Notes under the pieces: model-generated
Database searches by the model: none
Seen by the model: the letters and a program-made list of their open reading frames with translations, nothing else
Told to the model about the DNA's origin: nothing
NCBI RefSeq assembly: GCF_051020955.1
Contig: NW_027476094.1
Span: 124,001-188,000, forward strand
DNA from: Megalopta genalis
Taxonomy: Eukaryota > Arthropoda > Insecta > Hymenoptera > Halictidae
Reading direction: 5' to 3'
Length of the DNA: 64,000 nt
Program-made: the position numbers and the translations under genes
Shown: positions 14,285 through 29,710 of the stretch, one piece after another
How positions within the stretch are numbered: the stretch's first letter is position 1
Layout of the letters: each line of letters begins with the position of its first letter

Positions 14285-17200
14285 AAATCAATCCGGAGCA
14301 GAAGGCTGATCTTCGAATCCATGCGAAACAAATGGTTTAGATTAAAATACTTGTGATATACATGATTTAGCTTCAACTGCATGCGAAACAAACGAGTTAG
14401 CTTCAAATCCATGCGAAACACATGATTTAGCTTCAAATCAATGCGAAGTAGAAGGCTTAGCTTCAAGTTCATAAGAAACAAATCAATAATCTTCAGATAA
14501 TTGCGATATAAGTGGTATAGCTTCAAATGCAGGCGAAGTAAATGAGTTTGCTTCCAATCCATGCGAACCACATGATTTAGCTTCAAATCAATGCGAAGTA
14601 GAAGGCTTATCATCAAATCCATGCGAATCAAACGGGTTAGCTTCAAACACTTGTGTTATACATGATTTAGCTTCAACTGCATGCAAAACAAACGAGTAAG
14701 CTTCAAATCCATGCGAAACACATGATTTAGCTTCAAATCAATGCGAAGCAGAAGTCTGATCTTCGAATCCATGCGAAACAAACGGTTCAGATTAAAATAC
14801 TTGTGATATACATGATTTAGCTTCAACAGCATGCGAAACAAACGAGTTAGCTTCAAATCCAGTGAAAAATATGATTTAACGTCAAATCGACGTGAAGTAG
14901 AAGGCTTAGCTTCAAATCCAAGCGAAACAATTTATTTAGCTTCAAATCAATGCGAAGTAGAAGGCGTTGATTCAAATCCATGCGAAACAAATGGTTTAGC
15001 TCCAAATACTTTTGATATACATGATTTAGCTTCAACTGCATGTGAAACAAACGAGTTAGCTTCAAATCCATGCGAAACACATGATTTAGCTTCAAATCAA
15101 TGCGAAGTAGAAGGCTTAGCTTCAAATCCATGCGAAACGAATGATTTGGCTTCAAATACTTGTGACACAAATGATTGAGATTTAACTGCATGCGAGACAA
15201 ACGAGTTGGGTTCCAATCCATGCGAAACACAGGATTTATATTCAAATGAATGGGAAGTAGACGGCTGATCTTCGAATCCATGCGAATCAAACGGCTTAGC
15301 TTCAAACACTTGTGATATACATGATTTTGCTTCAACTGCATGCAAAACAAACGAGTAAGCTTCAAATCCATGCAAAACACATGATTTAGCTTCAAATCAA
15401 TGCGAAGCAGAAGTCTGATATCCGAATCCATGCGAAACAAATGGTTTAGCTTCAAATAAATGTGATATACATGATTTAGCTTCAACTGCATGCGAAACAA
15501 ACGAGTTAGCTTCAAATCCATGCGAAACACATGATTTAGCTTCAAATCAGTGCGAAGAAGAAGGGTGATCTTCGAATCCATGCAAAACAAATGGTTTAGC
15601 TTCACATAATTGTGATATACATGATTTAGCTTCAAATGCAGGCGAAACGAATGAGTTAGCTTCAAATACAAGCGAAACACATGATTCTGCCTCAAATCAA
15701 TGCAAAATAGAAGGCTTAGCTTCAAATCCATGCGAAACAAAAAGTTAAGATTCTAATACTTATGACATACATGATTTAGTTTCAAATGCATGCGAAACTA
15801 ACGAGTTAGTTTCAAATACAAGCGAAACACACGGTTCCGCTTCAAATCAGTGCGAAGCAGAAGTCTGATCTTCGAATCCATGCGAAACAAATGGTTTAGC
15901 TTCAAATTCTTGTGATATACATGATTTAGTTTCAACTGCATGCGAAACAAACGAGTTAGCTTTAGATCCAAGCGAAAAACATGATTTAGAATCAAATCAA
16001 TGCGAAGTAGAAGACTTAGCTTCAAATACATGAGAAACATATGGTTAGCTTCAAATCAATTGGAAGTAGAAGGCTTAGCTTCAAATCCAAGCGAAACACA
16101 TGATTTGGGTTCAACTCAATGCGAAGTAGAATGCTTAGCTTCAAATCCATGCGAAACGAGTGATTTGGCTTGAAATACTTTTGATATAAATGATTTAGAT
16201 TCAACTGCATGCGAGACAAACGAGTTGGGTTCAAATCCATGCGAAACACAGGATTTATATTCAAATGAATGCGGAGTAGAAGGCTGAACTTAGAATCCAT
16301 GCGAATCAAACGGCTTAGCATCAAACCCTTGTGATAAACATGATTTAGCTTCAACTGCATGCAAAACAAACGAGTAAGCTTCAAATCCATGCGAAACATA
16401 TGATTTAGCTTCAAATCAATGCGAAGTAGAAGGCTTAGCTTCAAATACATGAGAAACATATGGTTAGCTTCAAATCAATTGGAAGTAGAAGGCTTAGCTT
16501 CAAATCCAAGCGAATCACATGATTTGCATTCAACTCAATGCGAAGTAGAAGCCTTAGCTTCAAATCCTTGCGAAACGAATGGTTTAGCTTCAAATATTTG
16601 CGGATATAAGTGATATAGCTTCAAATGCAGGCGACACTAACGAGTTAGCTTCTAATCCATGCAAAAGACATGATTTACCTTCAAATCAATGCGAAGTAGA
16701 AGGCTTATCTTCGAATCCATGCGAAACAAATGGTTTAGCTTCAATTATATGTGATATGCATGATTTAGCTTCAAGTGCATGCGAAACAAACGAGTTAGCT
16801 TCAAATCCATTCAAAAACATGATTTAGCTTCAAATTCATTCGAAAGACATGGTTTAGCGTACTATTCATGGGAATCAAATGGTTCAGATTCAAATACTTG
16901 TGATATACATGATATAGCTTAAATGCAGGCGAAACAAACGTGTCAGTTTCAAATCCATGCGAAACACATGATGTAGTTTCAATTCAATGCGAAGTAGAAG
17001 GCTTACCTTCGAATCCACACGAAACAGATGGTTTAGCTTCAATTATATGTGATATACATGATTTAGCTTCAAATGCATGCGAAACAAACGAGTTAGCTTC
17101 AAATCCATTCAAAACACATGATTTAGCTTCAAATTCATTCGAAAGACATGGTTTAGCGTACTATTCATGCGAAACAAATGGTTTAGCTTCAAATACTTGT

Positions 17201-20200
17201 TATATACATAATTTAGCTTCAACTGCATGCGAAACAAACGAGTTAGCCTCAAAACCATGCGAAACACATGATTTAGCATCAAATCAATGCGAAGTAGAAG
17301 GGTTATCTTCGAATCCATGCGAAACAAATGGTTTAGCTGCAAACACTTGTGATATACATGATTTAGCTTCAATAGCATGCGAAACAAACGAGTTAGCTTC
17401 AAATCCATGCGAAACACATGATTTAGCATCAAATCAATCCGGAGCAGAAGGCTGATCTTCGAATCCATGCGAAACAAATGGTTTAGATTAAAATACTTGT
17501 GATATACATGATTTAGCTTCAACTGCATGCGAAACAAACGAGTTAGCTTCAAATCCATGCGAAACACATGATTTAGCTTCAAATCAATGCGAAGTAGAAG
17601 GCTTAGCTTCAAGTTCATAAGAAACAAATCAATAATCTTCAGATAATTGCGATATAAGTGGTATAGCTTCAAATGCAGGCGAAGTAAATGAGTTTGCTTC
17701 CAATCCATGCGAACCACATGATTTAGCTTCAAATCAATGCGAAGTAGAAGGCTTATCATCAAATCCATGCGAATCAAACGGGTTAGCTTCAAACACTTGT
17801 GTTATACATGATTTAGCTTCAACTGCATGCAAAACAAACGAGTAAGCTTCAAATCCATGCGAAACACATGATTTAGCTTCAAATCAATGCGAAGCAGAAG
17901 TCTGATCTTCGAATCCATGCGAAACAAACGGTTCAGATTAAAATACTTGTGATATACATGATTTAGCTTCAACAGCATGCGAAACAAACGAGTTAGCTTC
18001 AAATCCAGTGAAAAATATGATTTAACGTCAAATCGACGTGAAGTAGAAGGCTTAGCTTCAAATCCAAGCGAAACAATTTATTTAGCTTCAAATCAATGCG
18101 AAGTAGAAGGCGTTGATTCAAATCCATGCGAAACAAATGGTTTAGCTCCAAATACTTTTGATATACATGATTTAGCTTCAACTGCATGTGAAACAAACGA
18201 GTTAGCTTCAAATCCATGCGAAACACATGATTTAGCTTCAAATCAATGCGAAGTAGAAGGCTTAGCTTCAAATCCATGCGAAACGAATGATTTGGCTTCA
18301 AATACTTGTGACACAAATGATTGAGATTCAACTGCATGCGAGACAAACGAGTTGGGTTCCAATCCATGCGAAACACAGGATTTATATTCAAATGAATGGG
18401 AAGTAGACGGCTGATCTTCGAATCCATGCGAATCAAACGGCTTAGCTTCAAACACTTGTGATATACATGATTTTGCTTCAACTGCATGCAAAACAAACGA
18501 GTAAGCTTCAAATCCATGCAAAACACATGATTTAGCTTCAAATCAATGCGAAGCAGAAGTCTGATATCCGAATCCATGCGAAACAAATGGTTTAGCTTCA
18601 AATAAATGTGATATACATGATTTAGCTTCAACTGCATGCGAAACAAACGAGTTAGCTTCAAATCCATGCGAAACACATGATTTAGCTTCAAATCAGTGCG
18701 AAGAAGAAGGGTGATCTTCGAATCCATGCAAAACAAATGGTTTAGCTTCACATAATTGTGATATACATGATTTAGCTTCAAATGCAGGCGAAACGAATGA
18801 GTTAGCTTCAAATACAAGCGAAACACATGATTCTGCCTCAAATCAATGCAAAATAGAAGGCTTAGCTTCAAATCCATGCGAAACAAAAAGTTAAGATTCT
18901 AATACTTATGACATACATGATTTAGTTTCAAATGCATGCGAAACTAACGAGTTAGTTTCAAATACAAGCGAAACACACGGTTCCGCTTCAAATCAGTGCG
19001 AAGCAGAAGTCTGATCTTCGAATCCATGCGAAACAAATGGTTTAGCTTCAAATTCTTGTGATATACATGATTTAGTTTCAACTGCATGCGAAACAAACGA
19101 GTTAGCTTTAGATCCAAGCGAAAAACATGATTTAGAATCAAATCAATGCGAAGTAGAAGACTTAGCTTCAAATACATGAGAAACATATGGTTAGCTTCAA
19201 ATCAATTGGAAGTAGAAGGCTTAGCTTCAAATCCAAGCGAAACACATGATTTGGGTTCAACTCAATGCGAAGTAGAATGCTTAGCTTCAAATCCATGCGA
19301 AACGAGTGATTTGGCTTGAAATACTTTTGATATAAATGATTTAGATTCAACTGCATGCGAGACAAACGAGTTGGGTTCAAATCCATGCGAAACACAGGAT
19401 TTATATTCAAATGAATGCGGAGTAGAAGGCTGAACTTAGAATCCATGCGAATCAAACGGCTTAGCATCAAACCCTTGTGATAAACATGATTTAGCTTCAA
19501 CTGCATGCAAAACAAACGAGTAAGCTTCAAATCCATGCGAAACATATGATTTAGCTTCAAATCAATGCGAAGTAGAAGGCTTAGCTTCAAATACATGAGA
19601 AACATATGGTTAGCTTCAAATCAATTGGAAGTAGAAGGCTTAGCTTCAAATCCAAGCGAATCACATGATTTGCATTCAACTCAATGCGAAGTAGAAGCCT
19701 TAGCTTCAAATCCTTGCGAAACGAATGGTTTAGCTTCAAATATTTGCGGATATAAGTGATATAGCTTCAAATGCAGGCGACACTAACGAGTTAGCTTCTA
19801 ATCCATGCAAAAGACATGATTTACCTTCAAATCAATGCGAAGTAGAAGGCTTATCTTCGAATCCATGCGAAACAAATGGTTTAGCTTCAATTATATGTGA
19901 TATACATGATTTAGCTTCAAGTGCATGCGAAACAAACGAGTTAGCTTCAAATCCATTCAAAAACATGATTTAGCTTCAAATTCATTCGAAAGACATGGTT
20001 TAGCGTACTATTCATGGGAATCAAATGGTTCAGATTCAAATACTTGTGATATACATGATATAGCTTAAATGCAGGCGAAACAAACGTGTCAGTTTCAAAT
20101 CCATGCGAAACACATGATGTAGTTTCAATTCAATGCGAAGTAGAAGGCTTACCTTCGAATCCACACGAAACAGATGGTTTAGCTTCAATTATATGTGATA

Positions 20201-20548
20201 TACATGATTTAGCTTCAAATGCATGCGAAACAAACGAGTTAGCTTCAAATCCATTCAAAACACATGATTTAGCTTCAAATTCATTCGAAAGACATGGTTT
20301 AGCGTACTATTCATGCGAAACAAATGGTTTAGCTTCAAATACTTGTTATATCCATAATTTAGCTTCAACTGCATGCGAAACAAACGAGTTAGCCTCAAAA
20401 CCATGCGAAACACATGATTTAGCATCAAATCAATGCGAAGTAGAAGGGTTATCTTCGAATCCATGCGAAACAAATGGTTTAGCTGCAAACACTTGTGATA
20501 TACATGATTTAGCTTCAATAGCATGCGAAACAAACGAGTTAGCTTCAA
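14285..20548. repeat. Near-identical 3,146-bp tandem duplication within the array
   Basis: The sequence from about 14,285 to 17,402 is repeated from about 17,431 to 20,548 at a constant offset of 3,146 bp. The rare junction AATCAATCCGGAGCAGAAGG marks the start of both copies (14,285 and 17,431). Only a few single-base differences were found by eye, for example GATTTAACTG at 15,178 against GATTCAACTG in the other copy, GATATGCAT against GATATACAT near 16,755, and TATATACATA against TATATCCATA near 17,210. Exact end points are ambiguous because flanking monomers resemble each other. The event is very recent, or is an assembly duplication. Confidence 0.85.
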
Positions 20549-23500
20549 AAACCATGTGAAAAACATGATTTAGCTTCAAATCAATGCGAAGTAGAAGGCT
20601 TATCTTCAAATCCATGCGAAACAAATCGTTTAGCTTCAAATACTTGTGATATACATGATTTAGCTTCAACTGCATGCGAAACAAACGAGTTAGCTTCAAA
20701 TCCATGCTAAACACATGATTTAGCTTCAAATCAATGCGAAGAAGAAGGGTGACCATCGAATCCATGCAAAGCAAATGGTTTAGCTTCAAACACTTGTGAT
20801 ATACATGATTTATCTTCAACTGCATGTGATACAAACGAGTTAGCTTAAAATCCAAGCGGAACACGTGATTTAGCTTCAAATCAATGGGAAGTAGAATGAT
20901 GAGTTTCAAATACATAGGAATAAAATGGCTTAGCTTCAAATACTTGTGATATACATGAGTTGGCTTCAACAGCATGCGAAACAAACGTGTTAGCTTCAAA
21001 TCCTTGCGAAACACATGATTTAGATTCAATTCAATGCGAAGTAGAAGGCTTATTTTCGAATCCATGCGAAACATATGGTTTAGCTTCAAATACTTGTGAT
21101 ATACATGATTTACATTCAACAGCAAGCGAAACAAACGAGTTAGCCTCAAATCCATGCGAAACGCATGATTTAGCTTCAAATGAGTGCAGAGTAGAAGGCT
21201 CATCTTCGAATCCATGCGAAACAAATGGTTTAGCTTCAAATATTGGTGATATACATGATTTAGCTATAACTGATGCGAAACAAACGAGTTAGCTTTAAAT
21301 CCAAGCGAAACACATGATTTAGCTTCAAATCAATGCGAAGTGGAAGACTGATCTTTGAATCAATTTCGAAACAAATGGTTTAGCTTCAAATACTCGTGAT
21401 ATACATAATTTAGCTTCAACTGCATGCGAAAAAAACGAGTTAGCCTCAAAACCATGCGAAACACATGATTTAGCATCAAATCAATGCGAAGTAGAGGGGT
21501 TATCTTCGAATCTATGCGAAACAAATGGTTTAGCTTCAAAGACCTGTGATATACATGATTTAGCTTCAACTGCATGCGAAACAAACGAGTTAGCTCTAAA
21601 TCCGTGCGAAAGACATGATTTAGCATCAAATCAATGCGAAGTAGGAGGCTTATCTTCAAATCCATGCGAAACAATTCGTTTAGCTTCAAATACTTGTGAT
21701 ATTCATGATTTAACTTCAACTGCATGTGAAACAAACGAGTTAGCTTAAAATCCAAGCGAAACAAATTATTTAGCCTCAAATCAATGCGAAGTAGAAGGCG
21801 TGGTTTCATATCCATGCGAAACAAATGGTTTAGCTTCAAATGCTTGTGATATACATAATTTAGTTTCAACTGCATGCGAAACAAACGAGTTAGCTTCAAA
21901 TCCATACGGAACACATGATTTAGCTTCAAATCAATGCGAAGTAGAATGCCGAGTTTCAAATCCATGCGAATCAAATGTTTTAGCTTCAAATACTTGTGAC
22001 ATACATGATTTAGCTTCAACTGCATGCGAAATAAACGAGTTAGCTTCAAATCCATGCGAAACACATGATTTAGATTCAAATCAAAGCGAATTAGATGGCT
22101 TCGCTTCAAATCCAAGCGAAACACATTATTTAACTTCAAATCAATACGAAGAAGAAGGCTTGGTTTCAAATCCATGCGAAACAAATGTTTTAGCTTAAAA
22201 TATTTGTGATATACAGGATTTAGCTTCAACTGCATGAGAGACAAGCGAGAGAGCTTCAAATCCAGGGGAAGCACATGACTTAACTTCAAATCAATGCGAA
22301 GTAGAAGGGTTATCTTCGAATCCATGCGAAACAATTGGTTTAGCTTCACACACTTGTGATATACATGATTTAGCTTCAACTGCATGCGAAACAAACGAGT
22401 TAGCTTCAAAAACCATGCGAAAAACATGATTTAGCTCCAAATCGATGCGAAGTAGAAGGCTTAACTACGAATCCATGCGAAACAAATGGTTTAGCTGCAA
22501 ATACTTGTGATATACATGATTCAGCATCAACTGCATCCGAAACAAACGAGCTAGCCTCAAATCCATGCGAAACACGTAATTTAGCATCAAGTCAACGCGA
22601 AGTCTGAAGACTTAGCGTCAAATCCATGCGAAACGAACGATTTAGCTTCACATACTTGTGAATAGAAGTGATATAGCTTGAAATGCAGGCGGTACGAACG
22701 AGTTAGCTTCAATACCATGCGAAACACATGATTCAGCTTCAAATCAATGCGAAGTAGAAGGCTTAGCTTCAAATCCATGCGAAACAATTCGCTTAGCTTC
22801 AAATACTTGTGATATTCATGATTTAACTTCAACTGCATGTGAAACAAACGAGTTAGCTTAAAATCCAAGCGACACACATGATTTATCTTCAAATCAATGC
22901 GAAGTAGAAGGCTTAGCTTCAAATCTATGCGAATCAAGTGGTTTAGCTTCAAATACTTGTCATATACATGATTTAGCTTCAACAGCATGCTAAACAAACG
23001 GGTTGGCTTCAACTCCATGCGAAACACATGATTTAAATTCAAATCAATGCGAAGTAGAAGTCATATCTTCAAATCCATGCGGAACAATTCGTTTAGCTTC
23101 AAAGACCTGTGATATACATGATTTAGCTTCAACTGCATGCGAAACAGACGAGATCGCTTTGAATCCATGCGAAACACATGAGTTAGCTTCAAATCAATGC
23201 GAAGTAGAAGGATTATATTCGAATCCATGCCAAACAAATGGTTTAGCTTCAAACACTTGTGTTATACATGATTTAGCTTCAACTGCATGCGAAACAAACG
23301 AGTTAGCTTCAAATCCATGCGAAACACATGATTTAGCTTCAAATCAATGCGAAGTAGAAGGATTATCTTCGTATCCATGCAAAACAAATGGTTTAGATTC
23401 AAATACTTGTGGTATACATCATTTAGCTTCAACTGCATGCGAAACAAACGAGTTAGCTTCAAATCCAAGTGAAACACATGATTTAGCTTCAAATCAATGC

Positions 23501-26500
23501 GATGTAGAAGGCTGACCTTCGAATCCACACGAAACAGATGGTTTAGCTTCAAATACTTGTAATATACATGAGTTGGCTTCAACAGCATGCGAAACAAACG
23601 TGTTAGCTTCAAATCCTTGCGAAACACATGATTTAGATTCAATTCAATGCGAAGTAGAAGGTTGATCTTCGAAACAATGCGGAACAAATGGTTCAGCTTC
23701 AAATACTTGTAATATACATGAGTTGGCTTCAACAGTATGCGATACAAACGAGCTAGCTTCAAATCCTAGCGAATCACATGATTTAATTTCAAATAAGTGC
23801 GAAGTAGATGGCTTTGCATCAAATCCATGCGAAATACATGAGATACCTTCAAATACTTGTGATAAAAATGGAATAGCTTGAAATGCAAGCGAAAGAAACG
23901 AGTATGATTCAAATCCAAGCGAAAAACATGATATAGTATCAACTCAACGCGATGTTGAAGGCTTAGCTTCAAGTCCATGCGAAACGAATCATTTAGCTTC
24001 AAATCAATGCGAAGTAGAAGGCTTAGCTTCAAATCCATGCGAAACAAGTGGTTCAGCTTCAAATACTTGTGATGTGGATGATTTAGCTTCAAATGCAAGC
24101 GAAACGAACGAGTTAGCTTCAAATCCATGCGAAACACATGATTTTGCTTCTTATCAATGCGAAGTAGAAGGCTGATATTCGAATCCTTGCGAAACAAATG
24201 GTTTAGCTTCAAATACTTGTGATATACATGATTTAGCTTCAACAGCATGCAAAACTAACGAGATAGCTTTAAATCCATCCGAAACACATGATTTAGCTTC
24301 AAATCAATGCGAAGTAGAAGGCTTATCTTCAAATCCATGCGAATCAAATGGTTTAGCTTGAAATACCTGTGATATACATGATTTATATTCAACTGCATAC
24401 GAAACAAACGAGTTAGCTTCAAATCCATGCGAAACACATGAGTTAGCTTCTTATCAATGCGAAGTAGAAGGCTGATCTTCGAATCCTTGCGAAACAAATG
24501 GTTTAGCTTCAAATACTTGTGATATACAAGAATAAGCTTCAACAGCATGCAAATCTAGCGAGTTAGCTTCAAATCTATGCGAAACATATGATTTAGATTA
24601 AAATCAATGCGAAGTAGAAGGCTTATCTTCAAATCCATGCGAATCAAATGGTTGAGCTTCAAATACTTGGGATATACATGATTCAGCTTCAACTGCATGC
24701 GATACAAACGATTAGCTTCAAATCCATGCGAAACATATGATTTAACTTCAAATCAATGCGAAGTAGAAGGCTGATCTTCGAATCCACGCGAAACAAATGT
24801 ATTAGCTTCAAATACTTGTGTTATACATGATTTATCTTCAACTGCATGCGAAACGAACGACTTGGCTTCAAATCCATGCGAAACACATGATTTAGATTAA
24901 AATCAATGCGAAGTAGAAGGCTTATCTTCAAATCCATGCGAATCAAATGGTTGAGATTCAAATACTTGGGATATACATGATTTAGCTTCAACAGCATGCG
25001 AAACTAACGAGATAGCTTTAAATCCATCCGAAACACATGATTTAGCTTCAAATCAATGCGAAGTAGAAGGCTTATCTTCAAATCCATGCGAATCAAATGG
25101 TTTAGCTTGAAATACCTGTGATATACATGATTTATATTCAACTGCATACGAAACAAACGAGTTAGCTTCAAATCCATGCGACACACATGAGTTAGCTTCA
25201 AATCAATGCGAAGTAGAAGGCTTAGCTTCAAATACATGAGAAACATATGGTTAGCTTCAAATCAATTGGAAGTAGAAGGCTTAGCTTCAAATCCAAGTGA
25301 AACACATGATTTGCATTCAACTCAATGCGAAGTAGAAGCCTTAGCTTCAAATCCTTGCGAAACGAATGGTTTAGCTTCAAATACTCGTGATATTCATGAT
25401 TTAACTTCAACTGCATGTCAAACAAACGTGTTAGCTTAAAATCCAAGCGAAACATATTATTTAGCTTCAAATCAATGCGAAGTAGAAGGCGTTGTTTCAA
25501 ATACATGCGCAACAAATTGTTTAGCTTCAAATACTTGTGATATACATAATTTAGCTTCAGCTGCATGCGAAACAAACGAGTTAGCTTCAAATCCATGCTA
25601 AACACATGATTTAGCTGCAAATCAATCCGAAGCAGAAGGCTGATCTTCGAATCCATGCAAAACAAATGGTTTAGCTTCAAATACTTGTGATATACATGAT
25701 TTAGCTTCAACTGCATGCGAAACAAACGAGTTAGCTTCAAATCCATGCGAAACACATGATTTAGCTTCAAATCAATGCGAAGTAGAAGGCTTAGCTTCAA
25801 GTTAATAAGAAACAAATCAATAATCTTCAGATAATTGCGATATAAGTGGTATAGCTTCAAATGCAGGCGAAGCAAATGAGTTTGCTTCCAATCCATGCGA
25901 ATCACATGATTTAGCTTCAAATCAATGCGAAGTAGAAGGCTTATCATCAAATCCATGCGAATCAAACGGGTTAGCTTCAAACACTTGCGATATACATGAT
26001 TTAGATTCAACTGCATGCAAAACAAACGAGTAAGCTTCAAATCCATGCGAAACACATGATTTAGCTTCAATTCAATGCGAAGCAGAAGTCTGATCTTCGA
26101 ATCCATGCGAATCAAACGGGTTAGCTTCAAACACTTGTGATATACATGATTTAGCTTCAACTGCATGCAAAACAAACGAGTAAGCTTCAAATCCATGCGA
26201 AACACATGATTTAGCTTCAAATCAATCCGGAGCAGAAGGCTGATCTTCGAATCCATGCGAAACAAATGGTTTAGATTAAAATACTTGTGATATACATGAT
26301 TTAGCTTCAACTGCATGCGAAACAAACGAGTTAGCTTCAAATCCATGCGAAACACATGATTTAGCTTCAAATCAATGCGAAGTAGAAGGCTTAGCTTCAA
26401 GTCAATAAGAAACAAATCAATAATCTTCAGATAATTGCGATATAAGTGGTATAGCTTCAAATGCAGGCGAAGCAAATGATTTTGCTTCCAATCCATGCGA

Positions 26501-28359
26501 ACCACATGATTTAGCTTCAAATCAATGCGAAGTAGAAGGCTTATCATCAAATCCATGCGAATCAAACGGGATAGCTTCAAACACTTGTGTTATACATGAT
26601 TTAGCTTCAACTGCATGCAAAACAAACGAGTAAGCTTCAAATCCATGCGAAACACATGATTTAGCTTCAAATCAATGCGAAGCAGAAGTCTGATCTTCGA
26701 ATCCATGCGAAACAAACGGTTCAGATTAAAATACTTGTGATATACATGATTTAGCTGCAACAGCATGCGAAACAAACGAGTTAGCTTCAAATCCAGTGAA
26801 AACTATGATTTAACGTCAAATCGACGTGAAGTAGAAGGCTTAGCTTCAAATCCAAGCGAAACAAATTATTTAGCTTCAAATCAATGCGAAGTAGAAGGCG
26901 TTGTTTCAAATCCATGCGAAACAAATGGTTTAGCTCCAAATACTTGTGATATACATGATTTAGCTTCAACTGCATGTGAAACAAACGAGTTAGCTTCAAA
27001 TCCATGCGAAACACATGATTTAGCTTCAAATCAATGCCAAGTAGAAGGCTTAGCTTCAAATCCATGCGAAACGAATGATTTGGCTTCAAATACTTGTGAC
27101 ACAAATGATTTAGATTCAACTGCATGCGAGACAAACGAGTTGTGTTCCAATCCATGCGAAACACAGGATTTATATTCAAATGAATGGGAAGTAGAAGGCT
27201 GATCTTCGAATCCATGCGAATCAAACGGCTTAGCTTCAAACACTTGTGATATACATGATTTTGCTTCAACTGCATGCAAAACAAACGAGTAAGCTTCAAA
27301 TCCATGCAAAACACATGATTTAGCTGCAAATCAATGCGAAGCAGAAGGCTGATCTTCGAATCCATGCGAAACAAATGGTTTAGCTTCAAATACTTGTGAT
27401 ATACATGATTTAGCTGCAACTGCATGCGAAACAAACGAGTTAGCTTTAAATCCATGCTAAACACATGATTTAGCTTCAAATCAATGCGAAGTAGAAGGCT
27501 TAGCTTCAAGTTGATATGAAACAAATCAATAATATTCAGATAATTGCGATATAAGTGGTATAGCTTCAAATGCAGGCGAAGCAAATGAGTTTGCTTCCAA
27601 TCCATGCGAACCACATGATTTAGCTTCAAATCAATGCGAAGTAGAAGGCTTATCATCAAATCCATGCGAATCAAACGGGTTAGCTTCAAACACTTGTGAT
27701 ATACATGATTTAGCTTCAACAGCATGCGAAACAAACGAGTTAGCTTCAAATCCAGTGGAAAATATGATTTAACGTCAAATCGACGTCAAGTAGAAGGCTT
27801 AGCTTCAAATCCAAGCGAAACAAATTATTTAGCATCAAATCAATGCGAAGTAGAAGGCGTTGTTTCAAATCCATGCGAAACAAATGGTTTAGCTCCAAAT
27901 ACTTGTGATATACATGATTTAGCTTCAACTGCATGCGAAACAAACGATTTAGCTTCAAATCCATGCTAAACACATGATTTAGCTGCAAATCAATGCGAAG
28001 CAGAAGGCTGATCTTCGAATCCATGCGAAACAAATGGTTTAGCTTCAAATACTTGTGATATACATGATTTAGCTTCAACTGCATGCGAAACAACGAGTTA
28101 GCTTCAAATCCATGCTAAACACATGATTTTGCTTCAAATCAGTGCGAAGAAGAAGGGTAATCTTCGAATCCATGCAAAACAAATGATTTAGCTTCAAACA
28201 CGTGTGACATACATGATTTAGCTTCAATAGCATGCGAAACAAACGAGTAAGCTTCAAATCCATGTGAAACACATGATTTAGCTTCAAATCAATGCGAAGC
28301 AGAAGTCTGATCTTCGAATCCATGCGAAACAAACGGTTCAGATTAAAATACTTGTGATA

Positions 28360-29710
28360 TACATGATTTAGCTTCAACAGCATGCGAAACAAACGAGTTA
28401 GCTTCAAATCCAGTGAAAAATATGATTTAACGTCAAATCGACGTGAAGTAGAAGGCTTAGCTTCAAATCCAAGCGAAACAAATTATTTAGCTTCAAATCA
28501 ATGCGAAGTAGAAGGCGTTGTTTCAAATCCATGCGAAACAAATGGTTTAGCTCCAAATACTTGTGATATACATGATTTAGCTTCAACTGCATGCGAAACA
28601 AACGAGTTAGCTTCAAATCCATGCGAAACACATGATTTAGCTTCAAATCAATGCGAAGTAGAAGGCTTAGCTTCACGTTAATAAGAAACAAATCAATAAT
28701 CTTCAGATAATTGCGATATAAGTGGTATAGCTTCAAATGCAGGCGAAGCAAATGAGTTTGCTTCCAATCCATGCGAACCACATGATTTAGCTTCAAATCA
28801 ATGTGAAGTAGAAGGCTTATCATCAAATCCATGCGAATCAAACGAGTTAGCTTCAAACACTTGTGTTATACATGATTTAGCTTCAACAGCATGCGAAACA
28901 AACGAGTTAGCTTCAAATCCAGTGAAAAATATGATTTAACGTCAAATCGACGTGAAGTCGAAGGCTTAGCTTCAAATCCAAGCGAAACAAATTATTTAGC
29001 TTCAAATCAATGTGAAGTAGTAGGCTTTGTTTCAAATCCATGCGAAACAAATGGTTTAGCTTCAAATCAATGCGAAGTAGATGGCTTATCTTCGAATACA
29101 TGCGAAACAAATGGATTAGCTTCATATACTTGTGATATACATGATTTAGCTTCAACAGCATACGAAATAAACGAGTTAGATTCAAATGCATGCGAAACAC
29201 ATGATTTAACTTGAAATCAATGCGAAGTAGAAGGGTTATCTTCGAATCCATGCGAAACAAATGGTTTATCTTCAAATACTTGTGATGTACATGATTTAGC
29301 TTCAACAGCATGCGAAACAAACGAGTAAGCTTCAAATCCATGCTAAACACATGATTTAGCTTCAAATCAATGCGAAACAGAAGTCTGATCTTCGAATCCA
29401 TGCGAAACAAACGGTTCAGATTAAAATACTTGTGATATACATGATTTAGCTTCAACAGCATGCGAAACAAACGAGTTAGCTTCAAATCCAGTGAAATATA
29501 TGATTTAACGTCAAATCGACGTGAAGTAGAAGGCTTAGCTTCAAATCCAAGCGAAACAAATTATTTAGCATCAAATCAATGCGAAGTAGAAGGCGTTGTT
29601 TCAAATCCATGCGAAACAAATGGTTTAGCTCCAAATACTTGTGATATACATGATTTAGCTTCAACTGCATGCGAAACAAACGAGTTAGCTTCAAATCCAT
29701 GCTAAACACA
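28360..29710. repeat. Block of the array repeated about 20 kb away (copy 2; partner near 8,340-9,780)
   Basis: This is the partner of the block near 8.4-9.8 kb and shares the same ordered set of 1-bp-deleted monomers with the ACGTC-AAATC-GACGT inverted motif. It differs by gain or loss of whole monomers and by an inserted stretch of different monomers near 29,060-29,330. Confidence 0.65.
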
